DNA from: JBEKHI01 sp050012355
GTDB taxonomy: Bacteria; Actinomycetota; Actinomycetes; Streptosporangiales; Streptosporangiaceae
Assembly (NCBI GenBank): GCA_050012355.1
Contig: JBEKHI010000195.1
Location: 1 to 14,978, forward strand
Direction of reading: 5' to 3'
DNA length: 14,978 nt
Every line of letters starts with the position of its first letter. The first letter of the stretch is position 1. The notes beneath the pieces were generated by a model. The model did not search any database. It was not told where the DNA came from and worked only from the letters and a program-made list of their open reading frames with translations. Below are positions 7,790-14,014 of the stretch, in pieces. The position numbers and the translations under genes are program-made.

Positions 7790-8715
7790 CCCGCCGTTCC
7801 GCCGCGTTCGCCCGCGCCGCCCTCGCGGCGCCGGCGCTCGCGGCCCCGGTCCTCGGCATCGCGTCGCCAGCACTGGCGGCCGGATCTCCCGATCCGTCGC
7901 CATCGTCGGGCTCGTACCAGGCCGCGCCGTCGCTCCCGACGTTGGTGCCGCCGGTGCTGCCGCCACTCGAGCTCAGCGCGTTCACCTCGCCGAGTGAGCC
8001 GGTCGCGGGCCAGGACTACCTGATCCAGGTGACGGTGAAGAACGTCGGCCAGTCCCCCGCGCAGCACGTGCGGCTGTCGCTGCGGCTGTCCCCCGACCTG
8101 ACCCTCGCCTCGGTGCCCGCGGCCTGCGCCGAGATCGATGGCATCCCGGTGCCGGCCCTGGAGTGCGAGTGGCAGTGGCTCGGGTCGGGAGGCACGGAAA
8201 CCATCCCGCTGGTCGTCCGCCCGCTGTACGGCGGCTACGTCGTCGCGGTCGGTTCGATCCTGCGCTACGACTGGGGCCTGTGGGCGTACGCGAACGTGAT
8301 CCGCGTGGTCCAGTGCCCGGCGCCGGCGCCGAGCCCGCCGCCGCCTCCGCCCAGTCCGTCGCCTCGTCCGTCGCCGGTTCTGACAACGCCCTCCGCGTCC
8401 CCGGTGCCGCACCCGGTCCGCCGGGTGGTGAAGATCGTCGCGCCGCCACCAACCCCGCCGGCTCCGCCCCCCTCGTCCGCGCCACCGTCGCCCGCGCCCA
8501 AGCCGAAGGCGAAGGCGAAGGCGAAGGCGAAGGCGAAGGCGAAGGCGAAGCCGCGGCCTCGTCCGCGCCCGTCGTCAACGGCCTTCGCGCACATCGAGGA
8601 GCTGCCGGTAATACCGTCGAGCTCGAACAAGCCGGTGATACCGCTCGGCGTGCTGATCACCGCGGTGCTCACCCCCTGCGTCGCGGCCGCGGCCACCCGC
8701 TTCGGCAAGCGCTAG
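7786..8715 (+). CDS. secreted wall/surface protein with CARDB-like domain, Pro-rich and (Lys-Ala)n stalk, C-terminal TM
   Basis: A 309-residue exported protein translationally coupled to the DUF4239 gene. A signal peptide (MTRRSAAFARAALAAPALAA, continuing to ASPALAA) is followed by a CARDB/DUF11-like beta domain at about 60-175 (SEPVAGQDYLIQVTVKNVGQ). Next come a Pro/Ser-rich stretch, seven Lys-Ala repeats, an Arg-Pro segment, and a hydrophobic C-terminal helix (VLITAVLTPCVAAAA) ending in basic residues. That order suggests a globular domain held away from the membrane by a rod-like cationic stalk crossing the cell wall; the Lys-rich part may bind anionic wall polymers. No sortase LPXTG motif is present. 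It ends one base before the convergent ABC ATPase gene. Function is unknown. Confidence 0.8.
   Translation: MTRRSAAFARAALAAPALAAPVLGIASPALAAGSPDPSPSSGSYQAAPSLPTLVPPVLPPLELSAFTSPSEPVAGQDYLIQVTVKNVGQSPAQHVRLSLRLSPDLTLASVPAACAEIDGIPVPALECEWQWLGSGGTETIPLVVRPLYGGYVVAVGSILRYDWGLWAYANVIRVVQCPAPAPSPPPPPPSPSPRPSPVLTTPSASPVPHPVRRVVKIVAPPPTPPAPPPSSAPPSPAPKPKAKAKAKAKAKAKAKPRPRPRPSSTAFAHIEELPVIPSSSNKPVIPLGVLITAVLTPCVAAAATRFGKR
8506..8550 (+). repeat. (AAGGCG)7 hexanucleotide tandem repeat in coding sequence
   Basis: Seven perfect AAGGCG units plus a final AAG encode (Lys-Ala)7-Lys inside the secreted protein gene. A unit length divisible by three means slippage would change stalk length without shifting the frame. 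Confidence 0.95.
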
Positions 8716-8716
8716 C

Positions 8717-9400
8717 TCACAGCCTCAACCGTCCGGACATCATCACCCCGATCCGCTGCGCCCCGCTCACCACCTGGGAGTCGTGGCTGACCAGCACGAG
8801 CGTCAGCCCATGGGACCGCCACAGGTCTTCCAGCAACGCGATGATCTCGTCCCTGGTGTCCTCGTCGAGGTTGCCGGTTGGTTCGTCGGCCAGCAGCACC
8901 TTCGGATCTTTGACCAGCGCCCGCGCGATCGCCACCCGTTGCTGCTGGCCGCCGGAGAGCTCACTCGGCAGGTGCTGCGCGCGGTCGCCGAGGCCCACTA
9001 GCTCGAGTGCCTTCGTTGTGCGCGCGCGCCGCTGCGCGCTGCTAGCTTCCAGCGGTACGAGCGCGGCCTCCACGTTCTCGTGCGCGCTCAGCGTGGAGAT
9101 CAGGTTGAACGACTGGAAGATGAACCCGAACGAGCGGGCGCGCATCTCCCGCACTCCGCCGTCCCGGGCGGTGGCCAGGTCGGTGCCCGCGAACACGATG
9201 CTGCCGCCGGTCGGCCGGTCGAGTCCGCCGAGCAGTTGCAGCAGCGTCGTCTTGCCATGCCCCGTCTTGCCCTGGATGGCGAACCACTCCCCCTCCCGTA
9301 TCTGAAGGTTCAGGTCCTTGACGGCCGGTATCTCGCGGTGACCCTTGTGGTAGATCTTGCTGACACCGGTCAGGCTGTACAGCACGTTTCCTGTTTCCAT
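8717..9400 (-). CDS. MacB/LolD-type ABC transporter ATP-binding protein
   Basis: 227 residues, normal length for the LolD/MacB ATPase class. Walker A GKTGHGKTT at 44-52, Q-loop Gln96 in FIFQSFNL, signature LSGGQ at 148-152, Walker B VLLADE ending at Glu173, and switch His206 in LVSHD are all intact, so it should hydrolyse ATP. The ATG at 9400 has an excellent AGGAGG (9404-9409), which lies in the 9-base gap after the permease stop. It is therefore the second gene of a two-gene exporter operon, acting as the cytoplasmic motor of the permease encoded upstream. Family knowledge: such transporters move lipoproteins, peptides or antibiotics out of the membrane, or act by mechanotransmission. Confidence 0.95.
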   Translation of the reverse strand: METGNVLYSLTGVSKIYHKGHREIPAVKDLNLQIREGEWFAIQGKTGHGKTTLLQLLGGLDRPTGGSIVFAGTDLATARDGGVREMRARSFGFIFQSFNLISTLSAHENVEAALVPLEASSAQRRARTTKALELVGLGDRAQHLPSELSGGQQQRVAIARALVKDPKVLLADEPTGNLDEDTRDEIIALLEDLWRSHGLTLVLVSHDSQVVSGAQRIGVMMSGRLRL

Positions 9401-9409
9401 CGGTCCTCC

Positions 9410-10837
9410 TCACGCGACCTTGGTCAGTGCGTCGGCGGGCCGGAGCCGGGCCGCCCGCCAGCCGCCGAACGAACCGGCCAGCAGGCCACCCGCCACCGCG
9501 AGCAATACCGCGAGCAGGATCGCGGTGCCGGTCACCGACGCGGAAAGCGGCACCGATATGGCGTGGCTGGTGGCGGCGGGCGAGATCTGATGGGCGACGC
9601 CGTTAGCGTTGCCGGAAACCACCTGCCCGGTACCGCCGGTACTTGATGGCGGCGTGGCCGACAGCGGGATCGCCACGGCGTTGATGATCGCGATGCCCGC
9701 GATGCCCAGCCCGGTACCGGCGATGCCCCCGCAAATGCCGGTTACGACCGATTCGCCGATTACTTGCGACACGATCCGTCCGCCGCGCCAGCCGACCGCC
9801 TTGAGCGTGCCGAATTCCTGCACCCGGCGGGACACCGCCGCCATCGTCAGCAGGCTCGCGATGCCGAAGGCGGCGATCAGCACCATGATCGCGAGCCACT
9901 TCCCCAGCTCGTTGATGATCTTGGCCGCGCTCGCCAGCGACCCGGTGATCTCGTTCGCGAGGCTGGCTGAGCTGGTCACCGTCGCCGACGGGAGCAGCCG
10001 CTGGATCTCCCGCTGGACCGTCGCGATGTCCGAGGCGCTGGCTGCGGTCACGTAGACCGTGTCAACGTCGCCGGTCAGCGACTCGCCGGTCGTTATGCCG
10101 GTGGCCAGTGCCTGGGCTCGGGCCAGCGGGATGTAGACGTCCGGCGGGGTACTGCTCGCTGGCTGCTCCACGATGCCGATGATCTTGAACGTCGTGCCGC
10201 CGACGTCGATGGTGTCCCCGGTCTTGAGCTTGTTCGCCGTGGCGTAGTCCGAGTCCACCAGCGCGACGTCGGAGTTCGCGTCCGCGCTGGTGAAGTTCTT
10301 GCCGCTGATCAGCTGCGTGTCGCTGATCGGACCCAGCTGGCGATCGGACAGGTTCGTTCCGTAGACCGTGAATGTTGTCGGAAAGGGCATGCTGGATGAG
10401 CCGGCGCTGGGCAGCGGCGTGTGGTTGTCGGTCAGATTGAGGCCGCCGATGGCGGTTCTCACGTCGTGGAGCCTGGCGATCTCCGCCACCGTGGCGGCGC
10501 TGAACGTCCCTTCGGTGGGATTGTTGAGCTGGTTGACGGCGTTGCCGGTCACCTTGTGGCAAACATTGTTGCTGCATTCCTCGGTGCCACTGGGGGTAGT
10601 GCGGATCGAGGAGAAGCCGTTGGCAGTCCCGGCCGCCTGGGGTGTCATGGTGACGGTGAGGTCGGTGCCGATGCCGTACAGCGAGCGCAGCACCTTGTCC
10701 TGGGCCGCCTTGACCCCCGCGGAGGCGCCTATGACGGTGATGACCAGCCCGATCCCGATGGCCAAGCCGAGGCCGATGAAGATGTACTGCCGCATTCTCC
10801 GGCGCAATTCACGTCTCAGGTAGGTGAAATAGAACAT
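9410..10837 (-). CDS. MacB/FtsX-type ABC transporter permease
   Basis: About 475 residues from the ATG at 10837; the frame is open to 10879 but adds only a basic 14-residue tail. A cytoplasmic lead (FYFTYLRRELRRRMRQ) is followed by TM1 (IFIGLGLAIGIGLVITVIGA). An extracytoplasmic MacB-core-like domain of about 280 residues comes next, with a close Cys pair (CSNNVC) near its start. Then come the FtsX region, with TM2 at WLAIMVLIAAFGIASLLTMA, the coupling segment EFGTLKAVGWRGGRIV, TM3, a second short loop, and TM4 near AILLAVLLAVAGGLLAG. It pairs with the ATPase immediately downstream. No HlyD-like adaptor is encoded here. The likely -10 TATAGA (10852-10847) puts transcription start a few bases before the ATG. 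Immediately upstream lies the shared four-half-site operator. Confidence 0.92.
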   Translation of the reverse strand: MFYFTYLRRELRRRMRQYIFIGLGLAIGIGLVITVIGASAGVKAAQDKVLRSLYGIGTDLTVTMTPQAAGTANGFSSIRTTPSGTEECSNNVCHKVTGNAVNQLNNPTEGTFSAATVAEIARLHDVRTAIGGLNLTDNHTPLPSAGSSSMPFPTTFTVYGTNLSDRQLGPISDTQLISGKNFTSADANSDVALVDSDYATANKLKTGDTIDVGGTTFKIIGIVEQPASSTPPDVYIPLARAQALATGITTGESLTGDVDTVYVTAASASDIATVQREIQRLLPSATVTSSASLANEITGSLASAAKIINELGKWLAIMVLIAAFGIASLLTMAAVSRRVQEFGTLKAVGWRGGRIVSQVIGESVVTGICGGIAGTGLGIAGIAIINAVAIPLSATPPSSTGGTGQVVSGNANGVAHQISPAATSHAISVPLSASVTGTAILLAVLLAVAGGLLAGSFGGWRAARLRPADALTKVA

Positions 10838-10846
10838 GCACCTTGG

Positions 10847-10901
10847 TCTATAGCGCGGCCGGTTGCCGCGCGGTGACACCAGGAGTCACCTCGGTGTAAC
10901 C
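10847..10901 (-). promoter_or_regulatory. promoter and four-half-site operator of the ABC exporter operon
   Basis: On the minus strand GTTAC (first base 10900), GTGAC (10889), GTCAC (10877) and GCAAC (10866) are spaced 11, 12 and 11 bases apart. TATAGA (10852-10847) follows as -10. The 41 bases 10901-10861 match 29 of 41 bases of the array before the lipoprotein gene at 13106-13146. The 18-bp core is 10878-10861. Two of the half-sites also read as an inverted repeat, GGTGAC-N7-GTCACC, because GTNAC is self-complementary. Likely bound by the response regulator encoded at 12220-12900 (inference). Confidence 0.65.
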
Positions 10902-10926
10902 GGTTCGGTCGACGGTGCCCGAGGCC

Positions 10927-11538
10927 TTAGGTAGCCAGGCCGGCTTCCTCGTCTAGCTTCCGGACTATCCATGGGAGCAGGTCCTGGCCCTCTCGCTCGG
11001 CGGCACGACGCCAGAGCGCCAGACGCTCATCATGAAGCCGGACCTGAACCTTCCTCACCTCAGAGGATCCCCTCTTGAGCACCGCTCGCATCTCGGCCCG
11101 TAGTCGATTACGCGACCATCGATTGGTGTCCGCCTTGGCAAGCCACTCGTCCTGCTCGGTACCCGGCAGCGACGCGACCTCGGCATGGTGCTGGAAGCTA
11201 AGACTTCCGCGCCGCCGCGTGACCTCAATCCTGCCCGATACCCATGCGTAATTGCGTAGCGTCTGGTAATCGAGTGCAGTGTTACTGATCGCTTCTTTAT
11301 ACCTATCAGAGTATCGATCACGTCCGTAAACAAGCCAATCTCCCAGCCACCAGGCGGAGGAGTCCATCGTACGCCAGAGATGAAGTCCTATACCAAGCCA
11401 ATCATCGACTGCGAGGCTGTCGGTGAGGGTTAGAGAGGTACGTCCGAACATGACAACACCGGGTATATTTAGTGCACTAGGCCTTCCGGCGGCCGACCCT
11501 CTCGCGGATGTGACATCCTTGTCGGTCAATTCTTTCAC
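10927..11538 (-). CDS. LmbU-family transcriptional regulator (second of two tandem copies)
   Basis: 203 residues with the family's hallmark blocks: SSAWWLGDWLVYG, a YSDRY segment, LDYQTLRNYAWV and LSFQHHAEVASLP, then a basic helix (RLRAEMRAVLKRG) and a C-terminal acidic/aromatic segment. Family knowledge: LmbU of lincomycin biosynthesis and its relatives NovE, CouE and HrmB are DNA-binding activators of antibiotic clusters. The same blocks appear in the gene just upstream, so this is a tandem paralogue pair. GTG 11538 is given as start, but TTG 11529 has the better spaced GAGGTG, and ATG 11451, just before the conserved RTSL block, is also possible. It starts 43 bases after the upstream copy and ends about 27 bases before the exporter's operator. 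Confidence 0.9.
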   Translation of the reverse strand: MKELTDKDVTSARGSAAGRPSALNIPGVVMFGRTSLTLTDSLAVDDWLGIGLHLWRTMDSSAWWLGDWLVYGRDRYSDRYKEAISNTALDYQTLRNYAWVSGRIEVTRRRGSLSFQHHAEVASLPGTEQDEWLAKADTNRWSRNRLRAEMRAVLKRGSSEVRKVQVRLHDERLALWRRAAEREGQDLLPWIVRKLDEEAGLAT

Positions 11539-11581
11539 CTCTTCAGCGCGACAGTGGGCCTATCTCACGCCACCATATGCG

Positions 11582-12214
11582 TTAAGCGTGCCCAGCGACT
11601 CTATCGAGAGTTACGATTATCCACTCGAGGAATTCCATGTCCGACGAGGCGGCGGCCATCTGCCATCGCTCCTGACGTTCCTGAAAAACCTCCAGTTCCA
11701 CCACCGCCCTTGGCAGGGAGTTTTCTCCTCCCTGGCTGCGGGAGTCACGAATACGGCGACGCAATTCTCCGCGTGTCCATCCGTTCTCCTCAGCCATTGC
11801 CAGCCATTTATGCTGTTGATCCTCACTGAGGCCGGCTACCTCCGCATGATGCTGGAAACTTAGCTTGTCCCGTCGGCCCGATGCAGGAACCTTCCTCGCT
11901 ACCCATGCGTAATTCCGCAAAGTCTTATAGTCGAGCCCCGTCTCATTGATCACGCGCTCGTAGCGGTCTGGATACAGATTCTGGCCATAGACCAGCCAAT
12001 CTCCCAGCCACCAGGCCGACGAGTCTGAGATCACGAAAATCCGCTCGCCCAGATACCGCCAATCCGAGATCGACAGCCCAAGCGGCAGTTCAAGGCTCGT
12101 CCTCCTGGTCAGCGCCGTTGTTCCCGAACCGCTGACCGGCCTTCTCGCTGGAGAGCGAACCCCGTTCGGCTCCCCGCGTCCCTGGCGTGCGTCTACCGGA
12201 ACCATCCCCATCAC
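11582..12214 (-). CDS. LmbU-family transcriptional regulator (first of two tandem copies)
   Basis: About 210 residues. After a disordered, Arg/Gly/Pro-rich N-terminus of roughly 35 residues come the conserved blocks RRTSLELP, SSAWWLGDWLVYG, YPDRYERVINETGLDYKTLR, NYAWVARK and RDKLSFQHHAEVAGL. A basic helix GELRRRIRDSR follows. The blocks align well with the downstream copy, but the linkers and C-termini differ, so the duplication is old or the two genes were acquired separately. GTG 12214, ATG 12211 and ATG 12205 are closely spaced start candidates. The gene begins only 5 bases after the stop of the response regulator gene, so it is almost certainly in the same transcript and would respond to that regulator's autoregulation. 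Expected role: pathway-specific control of a nearby antibiotic cluster. Confidence 0.9.
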   Translation of the reverse strand: MMGMVPVDARQGRGEPNGVRSPARRPVSGSGTTALTRRTSLELPLGLSISDWRYLGERIFVISDSSAWWLGDWLVYGQNLYPDRYERVINETGLDYKTLRNYAWVARKVPASGRRDKLSFQHHAEVAGLSEDQQHKWLAMAEENGWTRGELRRRIRDSRSQGGENSLPRAVVELEVFQERQERWQMAAASSDMEFLEWIIVTLDRVAGHA

Positions 12215-12219
12215 CCCAT

Positions 12220-12900
12220 CTACCAGCTCTCGGTTCCCCCGCGCACGGTCATCCGATAGCCAGCCTGCGGAACCGTCTGGATCAGCGGCGGGTCGCCGAG
12301 CTTGCGTCGAAGCCGGCTGATCGTCACCTTGACGGTGTTGGTGAATGGATCAGCGGCCTCGTCCCACCCCTTCTCGAGCAGCTCCTCGGCGGGAACCACC
12401 CTGCCATCCGCGGCCAGCAGCAACTCCAGCACCGAGAACTCCTTGGGACTGAGCTCTAGCCGCTGTCCACCGCGGTGGACAACGCGTCTGCCCGGATCCA
12501 GTTTCAAGTCTCCGTAGATGAACACCGGAGGCAGCGCTGGCTGGCTTCTCCTGGCAAGGGCCCGAACACGAGCCACCAGTTCGGCGAATGCGAACGGCTT
12601 GGGAAGGTAATCGTCGGCCCCGGTGACGAGACCATCCACCCGGTCCTCGATCGTCGCCGCCGCCGTCAGCATCAAGACCCGGGCGGGATACTCTCTAGTA
12701 ACAAGGGCCTTGCAGACTTCGTCCCCGTGTATTTCGGGGAGTCCGCGATCAAGTACGACCACGTCATACTGGTTGACGGACGTCCTCTCCAGCGCCGAGG
12801 CACCATCCAGTGCGATATCGACGGCCATGCCTTCGCGGCGCAATCCCACCGCCACGGTCTCCGCTAGTTCGCGGCGATCCTCGACGACTAGGACCCGCAC
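12220..12900 (-). CDS. OmpR/PhoB-family response regulator, no kinase in window
   Basis: 226 residues from the GTG at 12900, chosen because GGAGGAGG lies about 7 bases upstream and the protein then begins with the canonical RVLVVED strand; the frame is open to 12975. The receiver domain (1-115) has acidic Glu7-Asp8, phosphoacceptor Asp51 in VVLDRGLP (Arg replaces the more usual Leu/Met after Asp), Thr79 and Lys101 in LPKPF. The C-terminal winged helix (about 125-220) includes LSPKEFSVLELLL, the recognition helix NTVKVTISRLRRKLG and the wing IQTVPQAGYRM. No histidine kinase gene is next to it, so its partner is elsewhere or beyond the window. It is the first gene of an operon with two LmbU genes. 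Its promoter carries the element shared with the exporter and lipoprotein promoters. Confidence 0.95.
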   Translation of the reverse strand: MRVLVVEDRRELAETVAVGLRREGMAVDIALDGASALERTSVNQYDVVVLDRGLPEIHGDEVCKALVTREYPARVLMLTAAATIEDRVDGLVTGADDYLPKPFAFAELVARVRALARRSQPALPPVFIYGDLKLDPGRRVVHRGGQRLELSPKEFSVLELLLAADGRVVPAEELLEKGWDEAADPFTNTVKVTISRLRRKLGDPPLIQTVPQAGYRMTVRGGTESW

Positions 12901-12935
12901 TCTGGCCTCCTCCGCACCTTTGAGTGTACTTAAGT

Positions 12936-12969
12936 AGATTAAGGCCTGACGGGTTACAGCGCAGTAACA
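12936..12969 (-). promoter_or_regulatory. response-regulator promoter with autoregulatory core element
   Basis: On the minus strand the 18-bp core 12969-12952 contains TGTTAC and GTAACC half-sites 11 bases apart, and TAATCT (12941-12936) begins 16 bases after the first base of the promoter-proximal half-site. The core matches 14 of 18 bases in each of the other two copies. The two distal half-sites seen at the other promoters are not recognisable here. The predicted leader is about 30 bases and includes the GGAGGAGG ribosome site. Confidence 0.6.
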
Positions 12970-13105
12970 GTGCACCCAATAATCACCTAGTGCGGATCAA
13001 TAGCGACCTTGACCTGGGAGTTTTACGTTCCATTTCATGTGTATCGCGTGACTCCATGCCGCCAATGCATCAGGCCGTCGCACGTCATCCTCATCGTAAG
13101 CAATC

Positions 13106-13162
13106 GGTTACAGCGGGGTAACAGGATATGTGACCCCGCGGTAACCTCTCAACTGCTTAGCT
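13106..13162 (+). promoter_or_regulatory. promoter and four-half-site operator of the lipoprotein / small-peptide operon
   Basis: GTTAC (13107), GTAAC (13118), GTGAC (13130) and GTAAC (13141) are spaced 11, 12 and 11 bases apart, and TTAGCT (13157-13162) lies 16 bases after the start of the last one, so the array takes the place of a -35 element. Expected +1 falls on or next to the ATG at 13170. The 18-bp core is 13129-13146. The rest of the gap back to the response-regulator promoter (about 12970-13105) shows nothing convincing. Confidence 0.65.
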
Positions 13163-13169
13163 CGACTGC

Positions 13170-13625
13170 ATGAGGAAGTGGAGCGCACGACCGCGAGAAG
13201 GAGGCCCGATACCGCGCGCAATCCGGACCGGGCCCGTACCACTGTGCTTGGCGGGCCTTGCGCTTATCGGGCTCACCGCGTGCACCAGCAGCACCCCGAG
13301 ATCCACCCCGACAAGCGCGACAGCCACCTCCGCAGGCACCAGCACCAAGGCCCGGAGCCAGGACGCGTCCGCGTTCACCGCGTGTATGCGAGCGAACGGC
13401 GAGCCGAATTTCTCCGGAGTAACCATTTCCGCTGCCGGTGAAGTCAACCTCACCGGCACTGGCGTCGATCCGCTTTCATCTACTTACAAAAAGGCTGTAA
13501 GCATCTGCCAGCATCTTCTGCCCGCTGGCAGCAGCCTGCCCCAAGAGCCTTCGGTGCCATCGATTTCCGCGCCTTCGCTCGGATTACATTCCAGCGAACG
13601 AATAGTAAGGAAATGTAATGACTGA
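13170..13625 (+). CDS. small lipoprotein with ACMRxxGxPxF motif
   Basis: 151 residues. The signal peptide ends in lipobox LTAC, with the acylated Cys at 38 if translation starts at 13170. A Thr/Ser-rich linker leads to FTACMRANGEPNFSG and, about 40 residues on, VSICQHLLP. Actinobacterial lipoproteins with this ACMR-x-G-P-F ... ACQ-LLP pattern are common and often lie near MacB-type transporters; their function is not established. The two mature-domain cysteines probably pair. The ATG has no ribosome site and would be leaderless. However, AGAAGGAGG (13196-13204) stands 4 bases before an in-frame ATA codon (13209), which would give a more typical signal peptide. The gene overlaps the next small gene by 8 bases. 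Its promoter shares the operator with the ABC exporter operon, suggesting the two act together. Confidence 0.82.
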   Translation: MRKWSARPREGGPIPRAIRTGPVPLCLAGLALIGLTACTSSTPRSTPTSATATSAGTSTKARSQDASAFTACMRANGEPNFSGVTISAAGEVNLTGTGVDPLSSTYKKAVSICQHLLPAGSSLPQEPSVPSISAPSLGLHSSERIVRKCND

Positions 13626-13797
13626 TGCTTCGCGAGCACAGGACTCAGGCAATTCCGACAGGAACGGGACCTTGCGCGGGTCCGATGTCGCAGCACCCGA
13701 TGACGCCCCCACGGTTGGCGCTAAGTATGCCTGTCCGCATTGCGGCGGCCCGATAGAAGTTATCGTCGTGCTAGCATCGTTCGGCACCGAAAATTAG
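13618..13797 (+). CDS. 59-residue small protein with CPHCGG motif, unknown function
   Basis: Short gene: ATG 13618, stop TAG 13795-13797. AAGGA (13607-13611) gives a good ribosome site 6 bases before the ATG, and the start overlaps the lipoprotein stop (ATGTAATGACTGA), so translation is coupled. The first ~35 residues are polar and Asp/Ser/Arg-rich (MTDASRAQDSGNSDRNGTL). Then come VGAKYACPHCGGPIE and a hydrophobic tail VIVVLASFGTEN. There is a single CxxC pair. That could be half of a zinc ribbon (functional as a dimer), a redox pair, or the core of a modified peptide with an acidic leader; no modification enzyme is visible nearby. It should be expressed from the same regulated promoter as the lipoprotein. 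I recognise no family. It ends 6 bases before the convergent MbtH gene. Confidence 0.65.
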   Translation: MTDASRAQDSGNSDRNGTLRGSDVAAPDDAPTVGAKYACPHCGGPIEVIVVLASFGTEN

Positions 13798-13803
13798 GTG
13801 CCT

Positions 13804-14001
13804 TCAGCCTGCCCGCGCAGGAATGATATCTGGCCAATTGGCCTGGACGTAATCGATACATTCCTGCCGGCCGCTCTCACCGAATACGACCGTCCATCCC
13901 TCTGGGACCTCAGCGAACCCCGGCCAGAGCGAGTACTGGCCTTCATCGTTGATGAGTACCAGGAACGTACCATCCTCGTTGTCAAATGGATTAACCGTCA
14001 T
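13804..14001 (-). CDS. MbtH-like protein (NRPS adenylation-domain partner)
   Basis: 65 residues, the usual MbtH size. It begins MTVNPFDNEDGTFLVLINDE and continues with the signature GQYSLWPGFAEVPEGWTVVF, then ECIDYVQANWPDIIP, with the family's conserved tryptophans. The usual C-terminal WTDxRP reads WPDIIP here. Family knowledge: MbtH-like proteins bind and activate NRPS adenylation domains, so a peptide synthetase should be encoded nearby; it is not in this window. AAGGA sits about 8 bases before the ATG at 14001. The gene follows the aminotransferase by 13 bases on the same strand, so the two form an operon coming in from the right. Confidence 0.97.
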   Translation of the reverse strand: MTVNPFDNEDGTFLVLINDEGQYSLWPGFAEVPEGWTVVFGESGRQECIDYVQANWPDIIPARAG

Positions 14002-14014
14002 CGAAATTTTCCTT

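Noticed and set aside
8506..8550. Hexamer repeat as CRISPR or noncoding satellite
   Set aside because: No spacers; the units are in frame and encode a Lys-Ala stalk.
8163..9305. 380-codon plus-strand frame over the secreted protein and ABC ATPase genes
   Set aside because: It runs across two convergent real genes in other frames and shows no coherent domain.
10872..10890. GGTGAC-N7-GTCACC as an independent palindromic operator
   Set aside because: GTNAC is self-complementary, so two direct half-sites look like a palindrome; alignment with the array at 13106 favours the direct-repeat reading, though a dyad is not excluded.
10901..10926. Terminator between the second LmbU gene and the exporter operon
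   Set aside because: Only a weak ACCG/CGGT pairing without a T-run; read-through into the exporter genes remains possible.
13618..13797. Firm call of the CPHCGG peptide as a RiPP precursor
   Set aside because: No modification enzyme, protease or recognisable leader motif is present in the window; kept only as one possibility.
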